DNA from: CBDCYN01 sp965224205
GTDB taxonomy: Bacteria > Planctomycetota > Phycisphaerae > Phycisphaerales > Phycisphaeraceae
Reading direction: 5' to 3'
DNA length: 64,000 nucleotides
Assembly: GCA_965224205.1 (NCBI GenBank)
Contig: CBDCYN010000016.1
Location: forward strand, 62,001-126,000
Made by a program: the position numbers and the translations under genes. Below are positions 1 to 7,939 of the stretch, piece by piece. The notes below the pieces were generated by a model that was not told the origin of the DNA, ran no database searches, and saw nothing but the letters and a program-made list of their open reading frames with translations. The first letter of the stretch is position 1, and every line of letters begins with the position of its first letter.

Positions 1-200
1 TCAGCGTGTCGGGCCTTGTTGCGAAGTGGGTCGAACGCTTCCGGTTCGTCAACGATCAAGGCGACCGTCCGTACGACATCGAGAAATTTATCACGACCGC
101 GCGGGTGATGATGGATCTAAAATCGCAGCGGTTGATCGTCGCTGAAGAAGAACTGCTGCGTCAGCTGTTTCGTGGGATTGGTGATAATGAATGCGGATAA
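1..200 (+). CDS. C-terminal part of an unidentified protein
   Basis: An open frame runs in from the left edge and stops with TAA at 198-200, so only about the last 65 residues are visible. They are charged and probably helical, with no signal, membrane segment or motif that I recognise. The next gene on the same strand starts 265 bp further on. Family and function cannot be assigned from this fragment. Confidence 0.5.
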   Translation, partial: SVSGLVAKWVERFRFVNDQGDRPYDIEKFITTARVMMDLKSQRLIVAEEELLRQLFRGIGDNECG

Positions 201-220
201 AACAAGGGGTGCCATGGGTC

Positions 221-250
221 ATATGCATCGTGTATCAACATGCCGCGTGA
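221..250 (+). repeat. Possible degenerate half-copy of the 105-bp interspersed repeat
   Basis: This stretch resembles the first 30 bases of the repeat described at 61704-61808: an ATATGCATCGTGTAT palindrome-like core followed by TGCCGCGT. The second half of the repeat and its GATGGGTATA end are not found downstream. The rest of 201-465 shows only an AT-rich patch at about 418-445, just before the next gene. Confidence 0.35.
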
Positions 251-465
251 CACCTGGACGCGACACGGACACCTCCGCTTTATCCCGAGGCAAAATTGAC
301 CGGCCAGGACACCTCCCCACTGGTCTGACCGTTACGACCGGACCAGCTTCACCGTGCGACGCTCGTCGCCGACCGATTTTCTCACTTGCTGGTCATCCCC
401 ATCGCCGGGATCGACGATAATAGCGAAATTATATTTTAATTTAATGGTGGCACCGGAGCCGTCGA

Positions 466-1929
466 ATGACCCAGACCGTTGGCACGACCGCGACCCAACC
501 CGAACCCGTGACGCCCGATCCCCCATCGCTGCGATGCGATTCTTTATTGAGCTGCGAGATGACGGCGATCCGGTTATCAGATGTCACGTCGGCCCTGTCG
601 TATGCGCTGGACATCACCGAGGGCCAGCCCGAAGGCCACGCGGTGCGCAGCTGCCTGATCGCGATGCGGTTGGCTTCGGATCTGGGCTTGTCGTCCTACG
701 AACGGTCGGCCCTGTACTACGCCTGCCAGCTCAAGGACCTGGGCTGCTCGAGCAACGCCGCGAAGATGAGCCACCTGCTGGGTGCCGACGACCGGGTGGT
801 CAAGCGCAACGTTAAGACCGTCGACTGGCCGCGGCTGTTGCCGAGGGCGATGTACGCGATCCGCAACGTCGCGCCCGAAGGGACGCTGGTAAAGAAGATC
901 GGCCGGTTCTTGGCGGTCGGGGCCGCGGGCGATAGCGGGGCCAGGGAGCTGATCAAGATCCGCTGCGAGCGCGGCGCCGAGATCGCCACCAGCTTCGGCC
1001 TGCCGGAACTAGCGGCGCAGGCGATCCGCGGCCTCGACGAGCACTGGAATGGCAAGGGCCACCCCGACGGCTTGGTTGGTGATCAGATCCCGATCCTGTC
1101 GCGCCTCATGGGCCTGGCGCAGACGGTCGAGGTGTTCCTGCGTGAGCACGGGCTTGACGCAGCGCTTAAAATGGCCTCAAACCGTCGCGGCCGGTGGTTC
1201 GACCCGCAGCTCGTGGACCTGCTGCTGGCCACGCGGGGTGATATCAGGTTCTGGTCGTGCCTCGATCAACCTCAGATCCACAAGGTCGCCTCGGACTTTG
1301 AGCCCCACGACCGGGTCATGATCGCCGACGACGACCTGCTCGACCGGGTCGCAGAGGGGTTCGCCCGCGTGGTCGACGCCAAAACCCCCTGGCGGTATCG
1401 CCATAACCAGGCGGTGAAGGAGCTGGCTATGGGCGTCGGCATGGTGCTGGGTTTTGATAACGCCACCTTACGCGACCTAAGCCGCTCAGCCCTGCTGCAC
1501 GATATCGGGATGCTGGGGATTTCCAACCAGATCCTCGACAAGCCGGGGCAGCTGACCGATGAAGAACGCGTCGAGATGCAGCGTCACACCCGGTACACGC
1601 ACGAGATCCTCGCCCGCGTCGCTGGGCTGGGTTCGATCTCGGACATGGCCGCTGCCCACCACGAGCGGCTCGACGGGCGGGGCTACTACCGCGGACTGGC
1701 GGGAAAACATTTAAGCAAGCCCACGCGGGCATTAGCCGCCGCGGACGTGTGCGTGGCCCTGGCCGCCGACCGGCCGTACCGAAAACCTATCCCGATGGAG
1801 AAGGTGCTGGAGATCCTCGACGCCGAAGCGGGCTCGGCGCTGTGCCCCGAGGCGGTCCACGGGCTCAAATTCCATATCGACACCGTCGGCTTTACCCCGA
1901 CCCCCCGGCCCAACGATCGCACGGAATAA
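466..1929 (+). CDS. Tandem HD / HD-GYP domain phosphohydrolase-like protein
   Basis: A 487-residue soluble protein with two HD-type halves. The C-terminal half (about 300-475) carries HDIG at 345-348 and HHERLDGRGYY at 398-408, the signature of HD-GYP proteins, which typically hydrolyse cyclic di-GMP. The third letter of GYP is Tyr here. The N-terminal half (about 50-250) has degenerate counterparts: H58, KD instead of HD at 90-91, and EHWNGKGHPDG at 192-202, so it may be regulatory. No receiver or PAS domain is present. The frame opens at ATG 466; an in-frame ATG at 559, just before the first conserved helix, is a possible alternative start. c-di-GMP hydrolysis is inferred from the family. 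Confidence 0.85.
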   Translation: MTQTVGTTATQPEPVTPDPPSLRCDSLLSCEMTAIRLSDVTSALSYALDITEGQPEGHAVRSCLIAMRLASDLGLSSYERSALYYACQLKDLGCSSNAAKMSHLLGADDRVVKRNVKTVDWPRLLPRAMYAIRNVAPEGTLVKKIGRFLAVGAAGDSGARELIKIRCERGAEIATSFGLPELAAQAIRGLDEHWNGKGHPDGLVGDQIPILSRLMGLAQTVEVFLREHGLDAALKMASNRRGRWFDPQLVDLLLATRGDIRFWSCLDQPQIHKVASDFEPHDRVMIADDDLLDRVAEGFARVVDAKTPWRYRHNQAVKELAMGVGMVLGFDNATLRDLSRSALLHDIGMLGISNQILDKPGQLTDEERVEMQRHTRYTHEILARVAGLGSISDMAAAHHERLDGRGYYRGLAGKHLSKPTRALAAADVCVALAADRPYRKPIPMEKVLEILDAEAGSALCPEAVHGLKFHIDTVGFTPTPRPNDRTE

Positions 1930-2012
1930 CCGGCCGCATCGTTGCCTGAAGTCCTTGGTGTAGGGCGGTTCTTTTTTCCCTTTCCCCGCCGGGCTCGTGA
2001 TAAACTCTTCTC

Positions 2013-2567
2013 ATGATCCGCTGTGGATGGGCTACGACCGAGCTATCGATCGCGTACCACGACCAGGAATGGGGCGTGCCGCTGCACGATGACCGGGCGT
2101 TGTTTGAGCTGCTCACGCTCGAAGGCGCCCAGGCCGGGCTGAGCTGGGAGACGATCCTCAAGAAGCGAGACAACTACCGCGAAGCCTTCGACGGGTTCGA
2201 CCCCCGGATCGTGTCGAAGTACACCGCCAAGAAGATCGATCAATTACTCAAAAACCCAGGGATCGTGCGTAACAAGCTCAAGGTGCACTCGACGGTCGCC
2301 AACGCCAAGGGGGTGCTGGCGATCCAGGACGAGTTCGGGAGTCTTGATCGGTACCTGTGGTCGTTTGTCGACCACCAGCCGATCAGGAACGCGTGGCGGT
2401 CGCTTGAGGAACTGCCCGCCAAGACCGATCGATCCCAAGCGATGAGCAAGGCCCTGCTCAAGCGCGGGTTCCGGTTCGTGGGGCCGACGATCTGCTACGC
2501 GTTCATGCAGGCAGCGGGTTTGGTGAACGATCACATCGTGGATTGTTTCAGGTACGGCGAGGTGTGA
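2013..2567 (+). CDS. tag: DNA-3-methyladenine glycosylase I
   Basis: A 184-residue protein collinear with E. coli Tag over its whole length. It opens with the typical MIRCGW and AYHDQEWG stretches, has the LEGAQAGLSWETILKKR helix-hairpin region, and ends with FVGPTICYAFMQAAGLVNDH. The zinc-binding residues of the family are present as C4, H16, H174 and C178. The enzyme removes 3-methyladenine from alkylated DNA in base-excision repair. It appears to stand alone, 83 bp after the HD-GYP gene and convergent with the TrkA-N gene. Confidence 0.95.
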   Translation: MIRCGWATTELSIAYHDQEWGVPLHDDRALFELLTLEGAQAGLSWETILKKRDNYREAFDGFDPRIVSKYTAKKIDQLLKNPGIVRNKLKVHSTVANAKGVLAIQDEFGSLDRYLWSFVDHQPIRNAWRSLEELPAKTDRSQAMSKALLKRGFRFVGPTICYAFMQAAGLVNDHIVDCFRYGEV

Positions 2568-2629
2568 CGAGGCGTCGGGGTGACCGCGTGAAGCCGTACT
2601 CTGGTCAAGTCCCTCGTCAGTAACAGGGG

Positions 2630-3184
2630 CTAATCGTTGGGGGTATCGCTTTGAGCCTGTGCGGTTAGGTGACCGCAGACCGCGTCGCGCATCGCCTCGG
2701 CGGTGACGATCTCTTCAACGATCACCTTGTCGGCCCCGGCCTTGGTGGCCAACATGCCCTGGCTCATGTGGTTGGTGCGGGCAGCGATGAAGATCCGCGG
2801 CGCTAACGTCCGCGCCGTGCGGCAGGCCCGCAGGGCGGCTTGTTCGTTGGGGATCGTAAGGATCAGGGCCTCGGCCTCGTGGATCCCGGCGCGTTCGAGG
2901 ATCTGGGGATCGCACACGTCGCCGTAGATCACGTCCTTGTCGAGGGTGAGCTGCCGCTCGATGGTGTCGAGGTTCATCTCGATAATCTTGACGACCAGTC
3001 CGTCTCGCTCCAACTGCTGGCTGACCACGCGACCGACCGGGCCGTAACCGGCGACGATCACCCGACGCGGGCCGGCCGGTGACCCCGGGTGGGCCTGGGG
3101 CGGTGACGGGTTCGTCGATCGGTTGGTTGCTGGTGGCATCATCGTGGTCGCGGTCAAAACCCCGGTGTGGTCGATACTCTTCAT
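2630..3184 (-). CDS. TrkA-N (RCK) domain protein, NAD-binding regulator
   Basis: About 184 residues. A proline/serine-rich tail (1-35) precedes one Rossmann domain with GYGPVGRVV (GxGxxG) at about 41, an acidic residue at the end of strand 2 (IIEMN) and the GDVCDPQILERAGI stretch typical of TrkA-N/RCK domains. No TrkA-C domain or membrane channel is fused, so it could be the regulatory subunit of a K+ channel or KefC-like exchanger encoded elsewhere. I chose ATG 3184 over 3196 because AAGGAT lies 6 bases upstream. It is divergent from the dienelactone hydrolase gene. Confidence 0.8.
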   Translation of the reverse strand: MKSIDHTGVLTATTMMPPATNRSTNPSPPQAHPGSPAGPRRVIVAGYGPVGRVVSQQLERDGLVVKIIEMNLDTIERQLTLDKDVIYGDVCDPQILERAGIHEAEALILTIPNEQAALRACRTARTLAPRIFIAARTNHMSQGMLATKAGADKVIVEEIVTAEAMRDAVCGHLTAQAQSDTPND

Positions 3185-3335
3185 TCTATCCTTCATGCTG
3201 GGAACGGTCGCATCCAGCGGGTCTCCTTATACCGCTACGCTACTCCGGACGCACGGGTATGCGCAACACGGTCGATACGGTATCCTTTCGTGTACGGATG
3301 ATCGGTCGATCAGGGAGCTTGACAGGAATTTCACC

Positions 3336-4145
3336 ATGAGACGATTTTCACGGATGCTGGCCGCGGCGGTGACGGTGTGGATGGTGGGCAGCCAACCTCT
3401 TGGCGCGGAGATCCGCACGGAAACGGTGACGTACGAGCACGGCGGCACCGAGCTCGAAGGCTTCCTGGCCTACGACGACGCGTTTACTGAGCCACGCGCG
3501 GGGGTGCTGGTGGTGCACGAGTGGTGGGGGCTCAACGACCACGCCAGGAACCGGGCCAAGATGCTCGCGGAGCTGGGGTACGTGGCTTTCGCGTTGGATA
3601 TGTACGGCGGCGGCAAGAGCACGGTCAACCCCGCTCAGGCCAAGCACTGGTCCGGGCAGTTCAAGGGCAGCGAGATGATGCGCGCCAGGGCCCGGGCCGG
3701 GTTGAAGGTCCTCAAGGCCCACCAACGCGTCGACCCCCAGCGGGTAGCGGCGATCGGGTACTGCTTCGGGGGCACGACCGTGCTCCAGCTAGCGTACGGC
3801 GGGGAGGACATCAAGGGCGTGGTGAGCTTCCATGGCAGCCTGCCGCTGCCGGGGCAGGAAGACTACGCCCCGGGCCGGGTCAAGGCCGCGATCCTCGTCT
3901 GCCACGGGGCCGAAGACGCGTTTATCGATGGCGACCACGTCATCGCGTTTCAGCGGGCGATGGGCCAACTCGGCGCCGACTGGCAGCTGATCGTCTACGG
4001 CGGAGCCCAGCACAGCTTCACCAACCCGGACGCCGATGTCATGGGGGTCGACGGCATCCGCTACGACCTCCGCGCCGACCAGCGGTCGTGGAAACACATG
4101 CAACAGTTCTTCGAACGCATGCTGCTGCCGGTGTTGGGGGATTGA
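3336..4145 (+). CDS. Exported dienelactone hydrolase family protein
   Basis: A 269-residue alpha/beta hydrolase with a signal peptide (basic MRRFSR, hydrophobic core, cleavage probably after LGA). The family nucleophile motif GYCFGG puts the catalytic Cys at 143. The acid lies in GAEDAFID at about 194 and the His in GGAQHSFTNP at about 226, completing the Cys-Asp-His triad of dienelactone hydrolases. The HEWWGLNDHARNRA stretch is also typical. The substrate is unknown; periplasmic members are often general carboxylester hydrolases. The frame stays open back to 3123, but those residues look non-coding and would bury the signal peptide. Confidence 0.88.
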   Translation: MRRFSRMLAAAVTVWMVGSQPLGAEIRTETVTYEHGGTELEGFLAYDDAFTEPRAGVLVVHEWWGLNDHARNRAKMLAELGYVAFALDMYGGGKSTVNPAQAKHWSGQFKGSEMMRARARAGLKVLKAHQRVDPQRVAAIGYCFGGTTVLQLAYGGEDIKGVVSFHGSLPLPGQEDYAPGRVKAAILVCHGAEDAFIDGDHVIAFQRAMGQLGADWQLIVYGGAQHSFTNPDADVMGVDGIRYDLRADQRSWKHMQQFFERMLLPVLGD

Positions 4146-4160
4146 CCCGTGTGACAGAGG

Positions 4161-4185
4161 CACGTCTACGCACTGTGTAGACGTG
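4161..4185. terminator. Hairpin between convergent genes
   Basis: A perfect 9-bp stem (CACGTCTAC / GTAGACGTG) with a 7-base loop lies 16 bp after the hydrolase stop and 29 bp before the stop of the convergent gene. It has no T-run, so it is either a weak bidirectional terminator or simply an inverted repeat. Confidence 0.45.
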
Positions 4186-4213
4186 GACGTCGTCGGGCGG
4201 GTTGAGGGGGGAG

Positions 4214-5404
4214 TTATGGGACGACCAGCCCCGGCTGTTCGGCGAGCATGTAGTCCGCCACCGCCCGAGCCGAGACCCGGTTGCCCAGGGGGGTCCAGTG
4301 CGTGTCAAGCCAATAGTAGAGCCGCTTGCCGGTGAGGCGGGCTTCGTCGATGAGAGGCTGGTCGATGTTTAGGCAGCGGATCCCGCGTTCGTCGAGGTGC
4401 CGACAAAACGACCGGTTGAACGCCAGCTGCCGGCCGATGTCCCACACCCCGTCGTGGATCCAGCGGTTGACGTCTTCGCGGTGCACGTTGTACGCCGGGG
4501 GGAAGTAGACGACCAGCAGCCGGGACCCGTCTCGCACCGCGGCGGCCTTGAGGTCTTGGTAAAAACCGATCGCCTCGGTGACCATCGGCTCATCGAGGTC
4601 AAACACGTCGGCGACCACTGCGCCTTGGATCGAGCCCTTGGGCGGGGGGCGTGGTTGGTCGGCCCGGGCGGATGCCCCGAGTTGCCCTTTAAGCTGTGCG
4701 TAGAGGCTCCAACCATAAAAAACCAAACCGAACTGCTTGGCCGTGTGGCGCAGCGTCGTAGCCCGCGACGCGTGCGTGGGGACGAGGTACCCGTCGTCGT
4801 TGGCGGTGTACGCGTCCGAGGGGTGGCGGTACACAGCCATGGACCCGTGGACGAGCTGGATCAACAGGTCGGGTTTGTAGTGGCGGCCGACGTTTTTGTA
4901 CCAATTAAGATTATTCGCCGGGGGCAGCGAGGGCACACCTGCGTTGAGGATCTCCACGTCCCGGCCGTCGGCAAAACCGGAGGCTTCGAGCATCGCCTCG
5001 AGCTGGCCGGCGAAGCTATCCTTGAAATCCGCCGCCCACCCGAACGCGAACGACGGCCCCAGCAGCATGACCCGGTAGCTCGACGCTTGTTTATCGATCG
5101 GGAAGGTCCCCTGGCCTTCGGGCCCACGGAACCCCTGGCTATTCGTGTGCAGGCGGACCGAGAACTCGTTGGTGGTGTGGGTGTAATCGAGGTTCGGCTC
5201 GACCGACCAGCCGCGGTACTCGTCTGCGACGAAGATCGGCAATGCGGCCCGCTCGAAGAGGAATGCCCCATTCGTGACCCAGTAGAACAATTGCAGAGCC
5301 ACCTCGCAGCTGATCACGAGCATCGCCACGAACAACAATCGTTTGATCCAACGCCCCGGTCGACGGGCGGGTTGTTCCGCGTTGGGTAGGTTCTGCCTCG
5401 CCAT
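4214..5404 (-). CDS. Membrane-anchored SGNH/AlgX-like hydrolase or acetyltransferase
   Basis: A 396-residue protein with an N-terminal membrane anchor (about 22-42) and a periplasmic SGNH-type domain. LLGPSFAFGW (about 114-122) sits where SGNH enzymes have GDSxxxG, so Ser118 is kept but the preceding Asp is Pro. LDTHWTPLGN (366-375) matches the DxxH/HW box of AlgX/AlgJ-type polysaccharide O-acetyltransferases and carries the catalytic Asp and His. An NSQGFRG motif at about 88 is also typical. ATG 5404 is preceded by GGGAGAG. A role in acetylating or deacetylating an exopolysaccharide is plausible but not proven. Confidence 0.72.
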   Translation of the reverse strand: MARQNLPNAEQPARRPGRWIKRLLFVAMLVISCEVALQLFYWVTNGAFLFERAALPIFVADEYRGWSVEPNLDYTHTTNEFSVRLHTNSQGFRGPEGQGTFPIDKQASSYRVMLLGPSFAFGWAADFKDSFAGQLEAMLEASGFADGRDVEILNAGVPSLPPANNLNWYKNVGRHYKPDLLIQLVHGSMAVYRHPSDAYTANDDGYLVPTHASRATTLRHTAKQFGLVFYGWSLYAQLKGQLGASARADQPRPPPKGSIQGAVVADVFDLDEPMVTEAIGFYQDLKAAAVRDGSRLLVVYFPPAYNVHREDVNRWIHDGVWDIGRQLAFNRSFCRHLDERGIRCLNIDQPLIDEARLTGKRLYYWLDTHWTPLGNRVSARAVADYMLAEQPGLVVP

Positions 5405-5950
5405 AAACTCTCCCGATTCATCATCCCCGCGGCAGTAGACCGCCCTCACGAGCTGTCGCCGGGGCGGAATGTGCAAAGATAAGCACCAGTCATCATCAAG
5501 CTCGGTCCCGTATGAGGCGACACGTCGCGGGGGCCAACCCGCGGATCTTTAGAAATGAATCGTCCGTTTCGGCCTCAGCTTAAGCGTTGCAATGCGCCCC
5601 GATGGGGTAGATTGATCCACCTGTACCCGTGAGTCCTATAACCACGCCAGGCTCGGCTAACACGGCTGGCGTACCCACATCGTTCGTTTGTGCCTAAAGC
5701 ATTCTCAATGATTACCTTATTGCCATGCATGACAGACCCCCCGCCGGTGAGCTCACCCAGCGATTAAGGTAACTATAGGCGCCGTTTACAGGATCGGCAT
5801 GGGTGCTACTACCTAAACCCGGTGGCTTAGATCCCGTGAATCCTCTCATCATCCATGGATCCGTCGTGGTCCGGATATCCACGGCTATGTCGATTGCCCC
5901 AGCGACTTGGTCGATATCCATGTGGTAACGAGTATCCGGAACTACCGCTT
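5405..5950. other. Gene-free spacer
   Basis: About 550 bp between divergent genes. No convincing ORF, RNA gene or repeat copy was recognised. The reading frame of the downstream gene stays open back to 5855, but those codons do not look like protein. Confidence 0.5.
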
Positions 5951-6820
5951 ATGATCGCGACCCCCGACACGATTCAGGCACAGCTTGGTCAGGCGTTTGC
6001 CCGGGCCACGCCCAACGGCCAGCCGTTGCCCCCCGGCGTCGCGGTTGAGGGGGATCCAGAACCCTCAACCACCCGCCGCGGCCCCGACGTTTTGGTCCAG
6101 CTATCCCCCCAAGCTCCGGTCGCCGACCCCGACGCCGCCCAAACCGCTCAAGAGCACCACGGACACGATCCGCGCCCCAACGCGACGCCGGACGATCCCG
6201 GCAATCCACCCGCCGCGGGTGCCCGCCCCCAAGCCCAGGGCAATCCGACCGACCCCACCCTGGAAACCAAGCCCAACGGCCAGCCCCTGACCGAAGAAGA
6301 ACAGAAGCAGCTCGACGAACTCAAACAACGCGACCGCGAAGTGCGTCAGCACGAGCAGGCCCACAAAGCCGCTGCCGGCCCGTACGCCCGCGGCGGCCCG
6401 ACGTACGAATTCCAAACCGGACCTGACGGCAAGAAATACGCGGTCGGCGGCTCGGTCCAGATCGATACTTCTGAAGTCCCCGGCAACCCGCAGGCCACGA
6501 TCCAGAAGATGCAGGTCATCCGCCGCGCCGCTTCAGCCCCCGCCCAGCCCTCGGCCCAGGACCGTGCCGTCGCGGCCGAGGCTACGCGCAAAGCTCAGAA
6601 AGCCAGACAAGAACTCCAGAAACAGCAGGCTCAAGAAGCGAGAGCGACCAACGGTTCTGCGGAGCACGGTCTAGACCCGGGCAGCGGCCCCACGGCCGGG
6701 GTGACGCCTGCTACTCACACAGACCGTGTACCCGACGCTCACGCCACCGAGCGCCCCCGGATCAGCCAGATCGACGATCGGCAACCCCAGATCGGCCGAT
6801 TGGTTAATACGGTCGCCTAG
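5951..6820 (+). CDS. SprA-related / putative metalloprotease CJM1_0395 family protein
   Basis: 289 residues. A proline-rich, low-complexity first 100 residues leads into the conserved block EEEQKQLDELKQRDREVRQ, HEQAHKAAAGPY and then YEFQTGPDGKKYAVGGSV. This is the hallmark of the SprA-related family, often annotated as a putative metalloprotease from its HExxH-like HEQAH. The C-terminal part is Ala/Gln-rich and probably coiled. No signal peptide is visible. ATG 5951 is chosen because the upstream codons look random. Function and true protease activity are unproven; it has no obvious operon partner. Confidence 0.75.
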   Translation: MIATPDTIQAQLGQAFARATPNGQPLPPGVAVEGDPEPSTTRRGPDVLVQLSPQAPVADPDAAQTAQEHHGHDPRPNATPDDPGNPPAAGARPQAQGNPTDPTLETKPNGQPLTEEEQKQLDELKQRDREVRQHEQAHKAAAGPYARGGPTYEFQTGPDGKKYAVGGSVQIDTSEVPGNPQATIQKMQVIRRAASAPAQPSAQDRAVAAEATRKAQKARQELQKQQAQEARATNGSAEHGLDPGSGPTAGVTPATHTDRVPDAHATERPRISQIDDRQPQIGRLVNTVA

Positions 6821-6917
6821 CCCTGTGTCACGGTCGTCTACTCGGCTCAGCCTCGCAAGGTTGTCGTCCATGTTTGTGGCCACGGGGCCCGCTGCGGGGT
6901 CTTTTATCTTGGCGCGA

Positions 6918-7721
6918 TCAAGTACGGCCATAGCGGATAAAAGAAGTCACGCGTTCAAAACCTAATGACTCAAACAGTGCGGCTCGGGCGTCGCCCTCAC
7001 CTAACTCCACGACGACCTGCGCGAACTGTGCCCTGGCGCAGTGCTCAATAAGGTGTGTCAGCAACGACAAGCCGATCTGCTCGCCTCGGGCCCCTGTCAC
7101 CACGTGCAAGCCATGGACGACGCCAACCTGGCCCAGGCTCACTACCCCACAGGTCCCGACCGGTTCGCCGTCAAGGCGGCCCAGGAACGTCTCCAGGCGG
7201 GGCTCGTCCAGGAGGTCGACACACGCATCGGCATAGATGCCAGCGTGCTGCGACCGGGCCACGGATCCGTACCAACGCCGCAGCTGCGTGTAGGCTGCCC
7301 TAGCGGGGATGATCTGGACCCGCCCGCTTGGGGCATCGGGCAGGGGCTTGCGTGATAAGACATAGACCCACCGCTGTGCCGGTTGATAACCGCGACGCCC
7401 GATCGCTTGGGCCAATGCGTCCGGCCAGTGTTGATCGACTGAATCGAATCTCGAGCAACGAGCGCCCGCTTGCTCAAAACATTCATCGATCGGGTCGAGG
7501 ACCGATTCGGGGTTGGTCTTCTCGTCTAACCTTAGATCTGCGGCAAAATTGGCGAACCCGATCTCACGACGTGCCGGGCTTATGAAGACCGTCGCGGACT
7601 CGAGCGGGGTCTCGTCGCTGACCGTCCGTGCCAAGATTGCGTCGACACGCTTGATCGCGCGTACCAGGGTATCAGTGCTAGGCTGATAACTGGTCGGGGC
7701 GATGGGCAGTTCGATGTTCAT
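6918..7721 (-). CDS. GNAT-family N-acetyltransferase
   Basis: 267 residues. The C-terminal half (about 165-267) fits a GNAT fold: EPVGTCGVVSLGQVGVVHGL as strands 3-4, GARGEQIGLSLLTHLIEHC as the acetyl-CoA loop and following helix, and ALFESLGFERV as the last strand. The N-terminal half is less conserved. The substrate is unknown. The frame stays open back to 7886, but the extra residues are encoded by the interspersed repeat at 7730-7834, so ATG 7721, immediately next to the repeat, is the likely start. It is divergent from hslU. Confidence 0.8.
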   Translation of the reverse strand: MNIELPIAPTSYQPSTDTLVRAIKRVDAILARTVSDETPLESATVFISPARREIGFANFAADLRLDEKTNPESVLDPIDECFEQAGARCSRFDSVDQHWPDALAQAIGRRGYQPAQRWVYVLSRKPLPDAPSGRVQIIPARAAYTQLRRWYGSVARSQHAGIYADACVDLLDEPRLETFLGRLDGEPVGTCGVVSLGQVGVVHGLHVVTGARGEQIGLSLLTHLIEHCARAQFAQVVVELGEGDARAALFESLGFERVTSFIRYGRT

Positions 7722-7729
7722 ACGGATTA

Positions 7730-7834
7730 TATACCCATCGCGGATGAGATTACGGCATGATTCGTGTACGCGGCATGTTAATCCTCGGTGTCGGGCACAT
7801 TCCCGACGCGGTATTTTGATACGCGATGCGTATA
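7730..7834 (-). repeat. 105-bp interspersed repeat, copy 1
   Basis: A full 105-bp copy of the MITE-like repeat described at 61704-61808, in minus orientation. The ends are GATGCGTATA and TATACCCATC in plus-strand order. It fills the leader of the GNAT gene; read in that gene's direction its end forms TATATAAT 4-12 bases before the start-codon region, which could serve as a -10 box. Confidence 0.8.
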
Positions 7835-7939
7835 TTACACCCGCGGTGATGGCCGCATCGAACCAGCCGATCCGCGGTGATGTCATCTGCCCCAGGCGGA
7901 CCGGTCGCCGACACCGCCCCAGTCGCTACCATAGGGCGG

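Noticed and set aside
3123..3335. N-terminal extension of the dienelactone hydrolase
   Set aside because: It would place an internal signal peptide at residue 72; ATG 3336 gives a normal exported protein.
4397..5389. 330-codon open frame on the plus strand
   Set aside because: It is opposite the SGNH-type gene, which has a membrane anchor, conserved motifs and a ribosome-binding site.
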